Below, piece after piece: positions 8,809 through 17,255 of a stretch of 33,783 bases of DNA (position 1 is its first letter; every line of letters begins with the position of its first letter). Source of the stretch: Bacteroidota bacterium (GTDB lineage Bacteria > Bacteroidota > Bacteroidia > B-17B0 > Aurantibacillaceae); assembly GCA_016194985.1 (NCBI GenBank), contig JACQAK010000012.1:1-33783 (forward strand). The letters run 5' to 3'. Below the pieces are notes generated by a model. That model had not been told where the DNA came from. It made no database searches and was given only the letters and a program-made list of their open reading frames with translations. The position numbers and the translations under genes are program-made.

Positions 8809-8940
8809 TTTGTGTTTTTAAAAAGGGAGAGGAGATGCGTACATTACTTCTTTAACATTAAAAAATTCATTTATTCTTAAATTAGTCTCTTTACTTATAG
8901 AAAAAACAATTGGAGTTCAGGCTATCGAGCTTTATAACTT

Positions 8941-9411
8941 ATTGAAAATCTTTATAAAAAATTACTCATCCTTTGTATTTCAGTCTTATTTAGTGCTTGT
9001 TATAAAAACAAATTAAAAGAAGGTAGTTATAACATACTATTATCAGGATATCAAAATTCGATAGTAGCAAATCAAGCTATTCCTTTTACTAGCAATCAAG
9101 CCTTATATATAACTCATTCAGATAAAAATTCAATTAGTTTTTCCTATGATTTAGGTGGCTTAAAATACGTGTTGTCAAAAAATGGCAAGCATGTTATGGG
9201 TAACATTACCATTTCGGGTATACATTCTCCAAATTATAATGGCGATTTTCAAATACAAATAGATGGCATTTTAAGTATTGAAAAATTCAGGTATGTTATT
9301 AAAGGTACTTTTAAAGGGGCAAAAACAGAATATCAAGGTCCGGGATATGCCAATCTCATTGATAACCCAAATTATTACACGGGTACATTTATCATTAACC
9401 ATCAGAAATAA
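8941..9411 (+). pseudogene. Lipoprotein paralogue (copy B) lacking a normal start codon
   Basis: The frame is open from just after an in-frame TAA at 8935-8937 to the stop at 9409-9411. It encodes a full-length homologue of copy A: 156 codons with Cys20 in the lipobox LFSAC, then YKNKLKEGSYNILLSG, SDKNSISFSYD and EYQGPGYANLIDNPNYYTGTF. At the position of copy A's ATG it has ATT (8941). No ATG, GTG or TTG occurs in frame before the lipobox; the first is GTG at 9169, which would lose the export signal. Either the start was mutated and the gene is dead, or it uses AUU. The frame is intact and well conserved, so decay would be recent. The product would be an outer-membrane or periplasmic lipoprotein of unknown role. 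Confidence 0.7.
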
Positions 9412-9436
9412 TAGGTAAGGAATTCACCCAATCACC

Positions 9437-10051
9437 TCACTTCTTCTTGGACTTTCCCTTTGATTCGTTCCAGGTTTTGTATTCGTTTTGTTGTTCGGGT
9501 CTGAAAGCGGGCATTCTTCGTAATGGCTCACATGGTTTCAGGGTCGCATAGCAATCTGCAGGTAATTGTTGGTATAAAGCTGTTCCTTTGGTTTTCCAGG
9601 CAATCATCTCATCACTCACGTCTTTTACCACTTTAGCAGGATTTCCCACGACTACTTTTCTGTCTTCGATAATGGTATCAGCAGGTACAAAACATAAAGC
9701 GCCAATAATGCAGTTGTCGCCAATGACGCAATTATCCATCACAACGGCGTTCATCCCTACCAGTACATTTTTTCCAATAGTTCCGCCATGTATAATGGCT
9801 CCATGACCAATATGCGCTGCTTCTTTTAATAATACGGTTGTGCCGGGGAACATATGTATCGTACAATTTTCCTGAACATTACATCCGTCTTCAATAATGA
9901 TTTGTCCCCAATCGCCTCTGATAGCAGCACCAGGACCAACATACACATTTTTACCGATAATGACGTTACCTGTAACCGTTGCATTTGGATGAATGAATGA
10001 GCTTTTATCTATAACCGGTTTATAACCGTTGAATTCAAAAATATTGGCCAT
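9437..10051 (-). CDS. PaaY / gamma-carbonic-anhydrase-like hexapeptide-repeat protein
   Basis: The product has 204 residues. A left-handed beta-helix of hexapeptide repeats spans about residues 17-150 (VTGNVIIGKNVYVGPG, IGKNVLVGMNAVV). IRGDWG at 44-49 and three histidines, His66, His83 and His88, match the gamma-carbonic-anhydrase metal-ligand pattern. The opening FEFNGYKPVIDKSSFIHP and the tail NPAKVVKDVSDEMIAWK are closest to the PaaY/CaiE branch. PaaY proteins act as thioesterases clearing toxic CoA intermediates of phenylacetate breakdown; no other paa gene is present here, so that role is not supported locally. The C-terminus is a Lys-rich tail. It is the last gene of the probable prfC operon, 22 bp after its neighbour. 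Confidence 0.85.
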   Translation of the reverse strand: MANIFEFNGYKPVIDKSSFIHPNATVTGNVIIGKNVYVGPGAAIRGDWGQIIIEDGCNVQENCTIHMFPGTTVLLKEAAHIGHGAIIHGGTIGKNVLVGMNAVVMDNCVIGDNCIIGALCFVPADTIIEDRKVVVGNPAKVVKDVSDEMIAWKTKGTALYQQLPADCYATLKPCEPLRRMPAFRPEQQNEYKTWNESKGKSKKK

Positions 10052-10073
10052 CTGATTTGTTTTAAAGGATACT

Positions 10074-10472
10074 TCAAGCTTCTGTTAACATCTCTTTTTT
10101 TAAGGTTTTTAGCCACTCGTAAGCGGCTATCTCATTAGTAAACATTTTGGAAGGGATCTTTGGTTTATTGAATGTGATATAAAAATTCACCAATAATCTC
10201 ATGGGCAAAGAGTTTACAATGAAGGCGTCTGCATAGCGGTATTTTGAATAATCACTTTCCGCATAATAATTTCGTGCTTCGGGCGTAGAGTCATAAAATG
10301 TTCTGGTATCTATTACCGCGTAATATTTTTTATGGTTCACAAATTCAACTGCCTGCTGAAGCAATACTTTCATTTCTTCTGTTCCTAGTTCTGCTCCTTC
10401 TTTCATTTCTACCAGCAAAATATCTTCTTCCAGAGTTAGTTTTGCTGTCGGGGTGTCCAAGTGCTTTTTCAT
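10074..10472 (-). CDS. Small cytosolic STAS/SpoIIAA-like protein, function unknown
   Basis: The product has 132 residues and no signal peptide or membrane segment. The pattern resembles small STAS/SpoIIAA-like proteins found in Bacteroidota: a beta-strand start (AKLTLEEDILLVEM), a helix (TEEMKVLLQQAVEFV), a strand KYYAVIDTRT, then a second helix-strand pair ending EIAAYEWLKTL. I place it there on fold pattern only. It lies 49 bp downstream of prfC and 22 bp upstream of the hexapeptide gene, all on the minus strand, so co-transcription is likely. No catalytic motif is seen. Confidence 0.6.
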   Translation of the reverse strand: MKKHLDTPTAKLTLEEDILLVEMKEGAELGTEEMKVLLQQAVEFVNHKKYYAVIDTRTFYDSTPEARNYYAESDYSKYRYADAFIVNSLPMRLLVNFYITFNKPKIPSKMFTNEIAAYEWLKTLKKEMLTEA

Positions 10473-10521
10473 ATATTATCTCTCTAAATATAATGAAAAG
10501 TGCTTTATGTTTTAATTCCCT

Positions 10522-12105
10522 TTAAAACTCACTTTTAAGATGGAACTTAATTTCCGGGAATTTGGTTTGTGCCATTTCCAGTAACCACGCTGATTCTGCC
10601 AAAAACACCAAACGATTTTCTTTATCGTAGGCAATGTGATTTGATTTATCGGTTAAAAATTCATCCAGTTTTTTCTTATCGCTGCATTCGATCCACAATG
10701 CTTTATACAGGTTCACCGAATCATAACCACAGGAGGCGTTATATTCTGATTTTAAACGATGCTGAATCACCTCAAATTGTAAAGCCCCCACAGTACCAAC
10801 TACTTTTCGTCCATCGGCTTTTTTGGTAAATAATTGTGCCACCCCCTCATCGGTTAATTGTTCCAAACCTTTTTGCAATTGTTTGGTTTTCATTGGATCG
10901 AGGTTGGTAACGTATTTAAATAATTCAGGAGAGAAGCTCGGAATACCTTTAAAATGGAACTTAGCGCCTTCTGTTAAGGTATCTCCTATTTTGAAGTTAC
11001 CGGCGTCGTACAAACCAATTACATCTCCAGGAAAGGATTCATCAATAACTGATTTTTGCTGAGCCATAAAGGCCGTAGGATTACTAAAGCGCATGTCTTT
11101 TTGTTCACGCACATTGTAATAATATTTGTTACGTTCAAACTTGCCCGATACAATACGAAGAAAAGCAATACGATCTCTGTGTTTAGGGTCCAGGTTAGCA
11201 TGGATCTTAAATACAAACCCGCTAAACTTTGGTGAATCAGGTTCGATGTGCCCTGCTACATCCGTATCTCTGCCTTGTGGTGTAGGTGCTATTTCCACAA
11301 AGCAATCCAGCAATTCTTTAATACCAAAATTATTAACGGCACTGCCAAAAAACACAGGACTTAAATTAGCGTCCAAATATTTTTGTTTGTCAAAGTCGTC
11401 ATATACGCCATCTAATAACTCTACATCGGCTCTTAACTGATCAGCAAAATCCGTACTAATGTGTTTTTCCACTTCGCCGTCGTTAAGGCTGTTTAACACA
11501 ATATTCTCTTCTACTGTTGTTTTACTATCCCCCTGAAACAGCGACAGTTTTTTTTCATATAAATTATATACGCCTTTAAAGGATTTACCTATACCTATTG
11601 GCCATGTTAGGGGGCGCACTTTAATTTTCAACTCTTTCTCAATTTCATCCAATAAGTCAAAAGGATTTTGCCCTTCGCGATCCATCTTATTAACAAATAC
11701 AATTACCGGGGTATTTCGCATACGACATACTTCCAGTAATTTACGGGTTTGAGGCTCCACTCCTTTTACACAGTCGATCACCATGATTACGCTATCCACA
11801 GCGGATAAGGTGCGGTAAGTGTCTTCAGCAAAATCCTCGTGGCCCGGTGTATCCAAAATATTCACTTTAAAATCCCTGTAATCAAAAGCCATCACGGATG
11901 TTGATACCGAGATACCACGTTGTTTCTCAATTTCCATGAAATCGGAAGTGGTAGACTTCTTTATTTTATTTGATTTTACGGCACCTGCCGATTGAATAGC
12001 TCCCCCAAATAATAATAGTTTCTCCGTTAAGGTTGTTTTACCGGCATCGGGATGGGCAATAATAGCAAAGGTCTTTCTTTTATGTAATTCTTCTATAAAA
12101 CTCAT
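10522..12105 (-). CDS. prfC: Peptide chain release factor 3
   Basis: The product is a 527-residue translational GTPase, the normal RF3 length. The G1 loop is [15 protein letters not shown] (residues ~17-31), followed by the switch region [12 protein letters not shown]3 in DTPGHEDF and G4 in VNKMDRE. The later part ([25 protein letters not shown], and GVAQLF with [16 protein letters not shown]) is the RF3-specific domain II/III signature rather than EF-G. RF3 uses GTP to remove RF1 or RF2 from the ribosome after termination and acts in the cytosol. It heads a minus-strand operon with the next two genes and is divergent from the lipoprotein gene at 12274. Confidence 0.97.
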   Translation of the reverse strand: MSFIEELHKRKTFAIIAHPDAGKTTLTEKLLLFGGAIQSAGAVKSNKIKKSTTSDFMEIEKQRGISVSTSVMAFDYRDFKVNILDTPGHEDFAEDTYRTLSAVDSVIMVIDCVKGVEPQTRKLLEVCRMRNTPVIVFVNKMDREGQNPFDLLDEIEKELKIKVRPLTWPIGIGKSFKGVYNLYEKKLSLFQGDSKTTVEENIVLNSLNDGEVEKHISTDFADQLRADVELLDGVYDDFDKQKYLDANLSPVFFGSAVNNFGIKELLDCFVEIAPTPQGRDTDVAGHIEPDSPKFSGFVFKIHANLDPKHRDRIAFLRIVSGKFERNKYYYNVREQKDMRFSNPTAFMAQQKSVIDESFPGDVIGLYDAGNFKIGDTLTEGAKFHFKGIPSFSPELFKYVTNLDPMKTKQLQKGLEQLTDEGVAQLFTKKADGRKVVGTVGALQFEVIQHRLKSEYNASCGYDSVNLYKALWIECSDKKKLDEFLTDKSNHIAYDKENRLVFLAESAWLLEMAQTKFPEIKFHLKSEF

Positions 12106-12161
12106 TGATTTTTTGAAATAAGGGTATAAAGATAATAAAAAAACAAGGAGTTAAGGCTTTT

Positions 12162-12195
12162 AGAATACCCAATAGTACGGATACAGAATACCCAA
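12162..12195. repeat. 11-bp direct repeat pair in the prfC / lipoprotein intergenic region
   Basis: AGAATACCCAA occurs at 12162-12172 and again at 12185-12195, 23 bp apart start to start, roughly two DNA turns. The pair lies upstream of the candidate -7 element at 12227 and between divergent genes. It could be a tandem binding site for a regulator. This is a sequence observation only. Confidence 0.5.
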
Positions 12196-12226
12196 CCGGG
12201 GGTAGTTAGAGTAAGAGGCTCCCACC

Positions 12227-12234
12227 TAATTTTG
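12227..12234 (+). promoter_or_regulatory. Candidate -7 promoter element of the lipoprotein gene
   Basis: TAATTTTG matches TAnnTTTG perfectly and lies 39 bp before the ATG at 12274, a sensible leader length. No good TTTG -33 element is seen at the usual spacing; the closest is TTAG at 12206. Confidence 0.45.
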
Positions 12235-12273
12235 CCATATAATTTTTTAACCTATACCTAATTTAATAAAACC

Positions 12274-13050
12274 ATGAAAACAACCTTTAAAACATTAAGT
12301 GTATTATTAGTAGCAACAGCTTTCGCATTTACTTCCTGCAAAAAGAGTGATGATACAACACCGGAAGACAACACGTCGACTCCTACACCAACTCAGGCGT
12401 CGGCTCCTGCCCCTATTACTTCTCAACCAAGCGATGCGGATGGCGTGTGTGTTGCCTCTAAAGTAAATGTTACCACTTCTATTCCTATGACCACTATTAC
12501 CGTAAATGTGGAAATGGGTAGTTCAACTGCTTCATTTTATACGGCTTTAGGTGCTAGTACTCTTGCGGACGCGGGAACTGTAAAAACAAATGATTCCATC
12601 AATGTGAAACAATCAAACAATGCTTATATCTTTAGCCCAAAATCTGCAACAGGTATTACTTACGGAAGCAGTTCGAAGTGGAATATTTCAGGAAACGGAA
12701 GCATTCCTGCAATTTCATATACCGCTAACGGATTCCCTTCTACGCCGAGTGTACCCAATATTTCTACTGTTAGCAAAGGTAGTGCTTTTACATTGAGCAC
12801 TACATCTGTATCAAGCGCTGATTCTTTATGTTACCAAATCACGGCAGGAAGTAAATCCATTTATAAAATTGTATCTGCATCTCAAACGTCTCATACATTT
12901 ACATCTGCCGAAATGGGAACATTAGATGTAACGGATTATGCTTATGCAACAATCACCGCTTACAAATTCAACAACACAACTGTATCTGGTAAAAAATACT
13001 ATTTCATCAATTTAAATACGGCCAATAAATCCATTAAAGTAACTAACTAA
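12274..13050 (+). CDS. Secreted lipoprotein of unknown function
   Basis: The product has 258 residues. The signal peptide ends in FTSC, giving lipidated Cys22 followed by KKSDDTTPEDN; acidic residues shortly after the Cys resemble the export signal that sends Bacteroidota lipoproteins to the outer surface. A Thr/Pro/Ser-rich linker (~28-50) follows. The rest is Ser/Thr-rich with beta-strand patterning (AFTLSTTSVSSADSLCYQI, SYTANGFPSTPSVPN). No enzyme motif or known family is recognised. It is a single-gene unit with its own candidate promoter and a strong terminator 20 bp after its stop. Confidence 0.8.
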   Translation: MKTTFKTLSVLLVATAFAFTSCKKSDDTTPEDNTSTPTPTQASAPAPITSQPSDADGVCVASKVNVTTSIPMTTITVNVEMGSSTASFYTALGASTLADAGTVKTNDSINVKQSNNAYIFSPKSATGITYGSSSKWNISGNGSIPAISYTANGFPSTPSVPNISTVSKGSAFTLSTTSVSSADSLCYQITAGSKSIYKIVSASQTSHTFTSAEMGTLDVTDYAYATITAYKFNNTTVSGKKYYFINLNTANKSIKVTN

Positions 13051-13070
13051 CTTTAACCAATCAGGGATAT

Positions 13071-13103
13071 AAAGGCTTCGGTAGTTTACCGAAGCCTTTT
13101 TTA
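13071..13103. terminator. Bidirectional rho-independent terminator
   Basis: A 13-bp perfect stem pairs 13071-13083 (AAAGGCTTCGGTA) with 13087-13099, with a short loop and a T-rich 3' flank (A-rich 5' flank). It lies between convergent genes ending at 13050 (plus) and 13104 (minus), so it can serve both. Confidence 0.9.
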
Positions 13104-15647
13104 TTAGAACGGATAACCAATACCAAAATTTAAAATGGCTGATTGTTTTAGTGTTTGAGTTCCTATCACCCAGCGCTTACCTTCTGCATACTGAGGGTCA
13201 TGTATACGCATCGCAGCATCCAGTCTCAGGACGAAGAAGCTGAAGTCATAACGGATACCAAATCCTGAACCGATAGCAATTTCTTTATAAAAACGATCCA
13301 ACTTAAACTGGCCATTGGGTTTATTAGGATCTACGTATGAAAGCCAGATATTTCCGGCATCTACAAACCAGGCACCATAAAATGATTTGAAAATATGAAA
13401 ACGGTATTCGATATTACTCTCAATCTGTATGTTTCCAATTTTATCATATCGGGCGCTTACCGAATCGGGTTGTGCATAACTTCCCGGCCCTAATGTACGG
13501 GCGCGCCAGGCTCTGTTACTATTGGGGCCTCCTCCAAAAAAACTTTGTTCGTATGGTAATGTGGTTAAATTATCCAGCGGTTTACCGTACCCGCCTGCCA
13601 AACGACAGGCCAGCTTACTTAGTTTTCGGATCTTTAAATAAAAGCGATAATCGACATCCAGTTTCACAAACTGAGAAAAAGGAACGCCTTCTATTAAATA
13701 CCGATCCTGCCCGTCTTTTGGCTGGTTGGTAGCAGAATATAATCCTCGCAAAATATTACCCGAAGAGCTTAATGTCATTTTTAAATACATTAAATTTCTT
13801 TTGGTAGTTAAGTTTTGATTATTAAATGTAGCCGATACTTTGGATAATGTGGTAATGTGATCCTGGAAAGAATTTAGTAAAAAGAAATCATTCAGGTTTA
13901 ATAATTCATTTCTGAAGTTTCCAAACAACTTCGCTTTCACACTATACACTTCAAAGGGAACAACATCATATGAAAATAATCCTTTGCTATTAGTGAATTT
14001 AAATCCATAGGAAATATTGGAGATCGTCCTGCTGAATTCGGGTCGTGATTGATAATTGACTGATAAATTAAGAATTGTTTTTGGCTGAATAAAATACCGT
14101 TTCTCGGTTGCATCTTTTTTGTAATAAAATAGGGTGAACGGAAATAATGGTTTAGGAAAATAAATATTTAGTTCAGGCCCAAACTGAACAGTATTGAAGG
14201 TATTTTGAACATTGTTAATATTGGTAGTTGTTTGTGTGGTATTAAATTGCCGTTGTGCGGCCAGTGATCCTTTTAGTTTAAGTTCCACTAATTCTGCCCC
14301 TCTGAACGCATTTTTATTTTGAAACACCAAACTACCTGCTATCCCTAAGTTATTACTTGTATTGGTACCTTCCGTTTCCAGTGTGAGCGCTTGTTTTACA
14401 ACAGGTTGACAAACAATATAACAATCCAGCTTATCGGAAAAAGAAGGGTTCTTGACATATTGTATATAAACACTTCTGAAAACCTTTAAGGAAGTGAGGC
14501 CTTTATATGTTTCTTCCGCCAGGTTTTGTTGATACAATTGGCCCGGAGATACAGAAATATCACGCGTGAGATCTTTTTTTCGAAATTTTAATTTATCATT
14601 ATGCAGGATCTTTAATCCGTTATATTCCACAGTATCTTTCATGTAAGCTCCATCTGCTTTCCCTCTGAAATCGATAATGGTTTCCGGAATAACATACACA
14701 TTTTCGATATAGTAGCGGGGATGATTTACATACACCAACGAATCATTTGTTTCGCTGTATGACTTCGAAAACATTTTAATACCAACCGTCAAATTCACGT
14801 TCTGCCCAGCCAGATTAGTATCTATCAAATAATACACATATTCCGGTGCAAAGTAATAATACCCGTTATTAAGCTGGGTTTCCGTGATACGCTCTCTTTC
14901 TTTTTGCAACACATCTTCATCATAAATAGTGTTATGTTTAATAAGAGTAGAGGTTGTATCATTTAAAATAAAATACTCGATAAGCGGATCCTCAATTTTA
15001 TAATTTATATTTCTGATGAAATATGGCTTCGATTTAGAAATGAAATAAAATGTTTTGGCTCTTTTATTTTTCACGTCCAACACTAAGCTATCACGAACTC
15101 TGGAATCAAAATAGCCTTTTGAAAAAACAAATTTTTGTAATTGATTTTTAGTTACCTTGGTTAAGAACGTATCCAGAATCACAGGAGGTTCTCCAGCTTC
15201 CATAATACTTTCGCGAAATGTTGGTTTCTCTTTATTTTTAAGATTAGGGAGTTTGGTAGGCTTACCCTTGGCAATTCGCCGTTCATTTCTCCGGTCGTTT
15301 TTTGCGATCCGTTTTGCGTTGATCCTGTCAAAGCGTGCATCCCGTTTCTCTTTTTTTTCGAGCATTTTTTTCTGATCAACCTGATTATATAACCATAAAT
15401 TGAACCGCACCAATTTTAAGATTTTACGGTTGGGTTTTTGTCGAATGAAGGCTTCCAACTCGGAATTATCAATAGCTGTTCCGTTTTGCTTTATTCCCGT
15501 TTTCTGCAGGAGAAGTTCATTTTCCTTCAAATTCTTATTAACGTTACAGGATGCAAAAAAAATAAGTAATGACACGATAGAGAGAACAACCCGACAGGTA
15601 TGGCGAGTATGTTTTAAAATAGTTTTAATATCCTGTAGATAGGTCAA
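13104..15647 (-). CDS. TamL-like Omp85 outer-membrane lipoprotein (BamA/TamA family)
   Basis: The product has 847 residues. The N-terminus is a signal peptide with lipobox FFASC and Cys34, the feature that separates Bacteroidota TamL from classical TamA. POTRA-like repeats occupy roughly residues 35-430 (KGYFDSRV, YFIRNINYKI, and LKVFRSVYIQY near the end). The C-terminal ~400 residues form a 16-strand-type barrel, with GGGPNSNRAWRARTLGPG as the Omp85 signature loop and terminal GIGYPF. TamA-type proteins help insert proteins or move lipids at the outer membrane, usually with TamB; no TamB gene is adjacent. Residues ~93-145 form a very basic stretch. The only usable start is TTG at 15647, since a stop lies four codons upstream. 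It is divergent from the SpoU-family gene. Confidence 0.85.
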   Translation of the reverse strand: MTYLQDIKTILKHTRHTCRVVLSIVSLLIFFASCNVNKNLKENELLLQKTGIKQNGTAIDNSELEAFIRQKPNRKILKLVRFNLWLYNQVDQKKMLEKKEKRDARFDRINAKRIAKNDRRNERRIAKGKPTKLPNLKNKEKPTFRESIMEAGEPPVILDTFLTKVTKNQLQKFVFSKGYFDSRVRDSLVLDVKNKRAKTFYFISKSKPYFIRNINYKIEDPLIEYFILNDTTSTLIKHNTIYDEDVLQKERERITETQLNNGYYYFAPEYVYYLIDTNLAGQNVNLTVGIKMFSKSYSETNDSLVYVNHPRYYIENVYVIPETIIDFRGKADGAYMKDTVEYNGLKILHNDKLKFRKKDLTRDISVSPGQLYQQNLAEETYKGLTSLKVFRSVYIQYVKNPSFSDKLDCYIVCQPVVKQALTLETEGTNTSNNLGIAGSLVFQNKNAFRGAELVELKLKGSLAAQRQFNTTQTTTNINNVQNTFNTVQFGPELNIYFPKPLFPFTLFYYKKDATEKRYFIQPKTILNLSVNYQSRPEFSRTISNISYGFKFTNSKGLFSYDVVPFEVYSVKAKLFGNFRNELLNLNDFFLLNSFQDHITTLSKVSATFNNQNLTTKRNLMYLKMTLSSSGNILRGLYSATNQPKDGQDRYLIEGVPFSQFVKLDVDYRFYLKIRKLSKLACRLAGGYGKPLDNLTTLPYEQSFFGGGPNSNRAWRARTLGPGSYAQPDSVSARYDKIGNIQIESNIEYRFHIFKSFYGAWFVDAGNIWLSYVDPNKPNGQFKLDRFYKEIAIGSGFGIRYDFSFFVLRLDAAMRIHDPQYAEGKRWVIGTQTLKQSAILNFGIGYPF

Positions 15648-15690
15648 ATGGTTTACTTACATTTATAGCCTACTAATTTAAGTTTAAAAA

Positions 15691-16452
15691 ATGATTAGTA
15701 AAAATCAGATAAAACATATTCAATCACTACACTCTAAAAAAAACAGGGAAGAAGACGGATTGTTTATTGTAGAAGGCATTAAATTGGTAACTGAATTTAT
15801 TCAGCACCAAAAATTTGAAATTGCCGAAGTGTTTGCAACTTCTGAATACATTGAGCACTACAAGACATTGCTCATTAACAATCACATCCCATATAGTGAA
15901 ATAAGCACTGACGAACTCAAAAAAATCAGCTTGTTAATCACACCAAATCAGGTGTTGGCAGTTGTAAAAAGTTCCGGTCAATCTTTAGACTCTGATCTGC
16001 TAAAAAGTGCTACCAGTCTGTATTTAGATGACATCAGAGATCCCGGAAATTTAGGCACAATCATTCGTATAGCGGATTGGTTTGGAATTAAGCAGGTAAT
16101 TTGTTCTCCAACCTGCACAGAGCTTTATAATCCAAAAACGCTGCAAGCCAGTATGGGGGCTGTTTTAAGAGTCAATGTTGTATCTGAGGCTTTTGAAGAA
16201 TTATTACCAAAACTATCCGGTATTCCGATTTACGGAGCCGTTTTAGAAGGCGAACCCATTTATACTTCCCAGCTAACAAAAGGCATGATCGTTATTGGCA
16301 ACGAAGCTAATGGCATTTCCAAGGACGTGTTAAAACATATTACCCATCATATTACTATACCGGCTGCCAATAGTAATGGCAGTGAATCCCTGAACGCAGC
16401 TAATGCCTGTGCCATTATATGTTCTGAGTTTCACCGACAATTAACGTATTGA
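15691..16452 (+). CDS. TrmH/SpoU-family RNA 2'-O-methyltransferase
   Basis: The product has 253 residues. The N-terminal substrate-binding part starts MISKNQIKHIQSLHSKKNRE and includes GLFIVEGIKLV. The SPOUT knotted catalytic domain has its three motifs: LDDIRDPGNLGTIIRIADW (~112-130), VIGNEANGIS, and SNGSESLNAANACAIICSEF near the end. Such enzymes methylate ribose 2'-OH in rRNA or tRNA with S-adenosylmethionine. The exact target cannot be read from sequence alone, although 23S rRNA is typical of this subgroup. It is divergent from the TamL-like gene and directly followed by the LolA-like gene (1-bp overlap if the ATG at 16452 is used). Confidence 0.9.
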   Translation: MISKNQIKHIQSLHSKKNREEDGLFIVEGIKLVTEFIQHQKFEIAEVFATSEYIEHYKTLLINNHIPYSEISTDELKKISLLITPNQVLAVVKSSGQSLDSDLLKSATSLYLDDIRDPGNLGTIIRIADWFGIKQVICSPTCTELYNPKTLQASMGAVLRVNVVSEAFEELLPKLSGIPIYGAVLEGEPIYTSQLTKGMIVIGNEANGISKDVLKHITHHITIPAANSNGSESLNAANACAIICSEFHRQLTY

Positions 16453-17204
16453 TGATGTATAAATTAATAGTCATTCTCCTCTTCTTTGCTATGTATGGTA
16501 AGGCTCAGGTTATAGGGCTGGATATTGATGCCGGTTCTCCGAAACTAACATTCAAAACCGGAAAAGATGTGATTGATTTCCTGTATCAAAAATACAAACA
16601 GGGTCCCTGCCAATTATATACTTTCTCTCAAAAAAATACACATTATCGGCATGACAGTATTATTGGGCATTCTGAATGGCATGAGTATATTGAATTTCCT
16701 GATAAGTTCAGGATTGATTTCGGGAAAACGGAAGAAGGAAATTTTGTGATTTTTAAGAACGACAGCTCTTATCGTTACAAAAACAATCAACTGAAGAAAG
16801 TGAACTATGATAGCAATATATTACTTTTATTATTAGGTGGTATGTATTACAGGGAACTTCCGGATGTGTTTAACCGCTTGCAAAAAGAGCGTTACAACAC
16901 TCAGATCTTATCTACTCAAAAATGGGGTAAGCATACCGTATATGTTATCGGTGCTTTAGCAGGAGATACTCTTTCCAATCAACTATGGGTGAGTAAAAAA
17001 GACTGGCGAATTGTAAGAATCATCGAAAAAATGGAAGACAATAGTTATATGGATATGACATTTGACGCCTTCCAAAAAAGTTGCAACGGATACACGGAAA
17101 CAAAAGTAACCTTTAAGCGTAATGGCAAAACAGAACAGATTGAAGAGTACTACGATATCAAATCACATGAAGTATTTATTCCGGAAGTATTTAACCCAAA
17201 ATAA
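16452..17204 (+). CDS. Periplasmic LolA-like fold protein, function unknown
   Basis: The product is 250 residues from the ATG at 16452. A TTG three bases upstream is less likely, and the next codon, 16455, is also ATG. A signal peptide covers the first ~20 residues (VILLFFAMYGKAQ). No lipobox is visible, so it should be soluble periplasmic. The sequence YIEFPDKFRIDFG, NNQLKKV and later LWVSKKDWRIVRIIEK resembles LolA-type lipoprotein carriers, which have an open beta-barrel for hydrophobic ligands. That assignment rests on fold pattern and is moderate at best. It overlaps the SpoU-family stop by 1 bp (TGATG) and is probably co-translated with it. Confidence 0.65.
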   Translation: MMYKLIVILLFFAMYGKAQVIGLDIDAGSPKLTFKTGKDVIDFLYQKYKQGPCQLYTFSQKNTHYRHDSIIGHSEWHEYIEFPDKFRIDFGKTEEGNFVIFKNDSSYRYKNNQLKKVNYDSNILLLLLGGMYYRELPDVFNRLQKERYNTQILSTQKWGKHTVYVIGALAGDTLSNQLWVSKKDWRIVRIIEKMEDNSYMDMTFDAFQKSCNGYTETKVTFKRNGKTEQIEEYYDIKSHEVFIPEVFNPK

Positions 17205-17238
17205 ATGACAATTTTTTTCTGTAATCGCATTAATAGTT

Positions 17239-17246
17239 TAGTTTTG
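17239..17246 (+). promoter_or_regulatory. Candidate -7 promoter element of the DUF3822-rsmD unit
   Basis: TAGTTTTG fits TAnnTTTG exactly. The start ATG at 17256 is only 9 bp after it, so the transcript would have almost no leader. TCTG at 17218-17221 is a weak -33 candidate. Motif only. Confidence 0.4.
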
Positions 17247-17255
17247 TAATTCATC

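Noticed and set aside
8835..8855. Six-codon frame (MRTLLL) after a purine-rich AAAGGGAGAGGAG, possible leader peptide
   Set aside because: Shine-Dalgarno sites are little used in Bacteroidota and the frame is too short to support; nothing else is visible in 8809-8934.
9169..9411. Treating the GTG at 9169 as the start of an 80-residue protein
   Set aside because: Homology with copy A extends upstream to the lipobox, so this would be an internal start without an export signal.
10298..11440. Several plus-strand open frames over prfC and the gene after it
   Set aside because: They are antisense to well-identified genes and show no protein features of their own.
15157..15375. Plus-strand frame rich in Phe/Ser/Arg over the TamL-like gene
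   Set aside because: It is the complement of the Lys/Arg-rich insert of the TamL-like protein, so its odd composition is a by-product.
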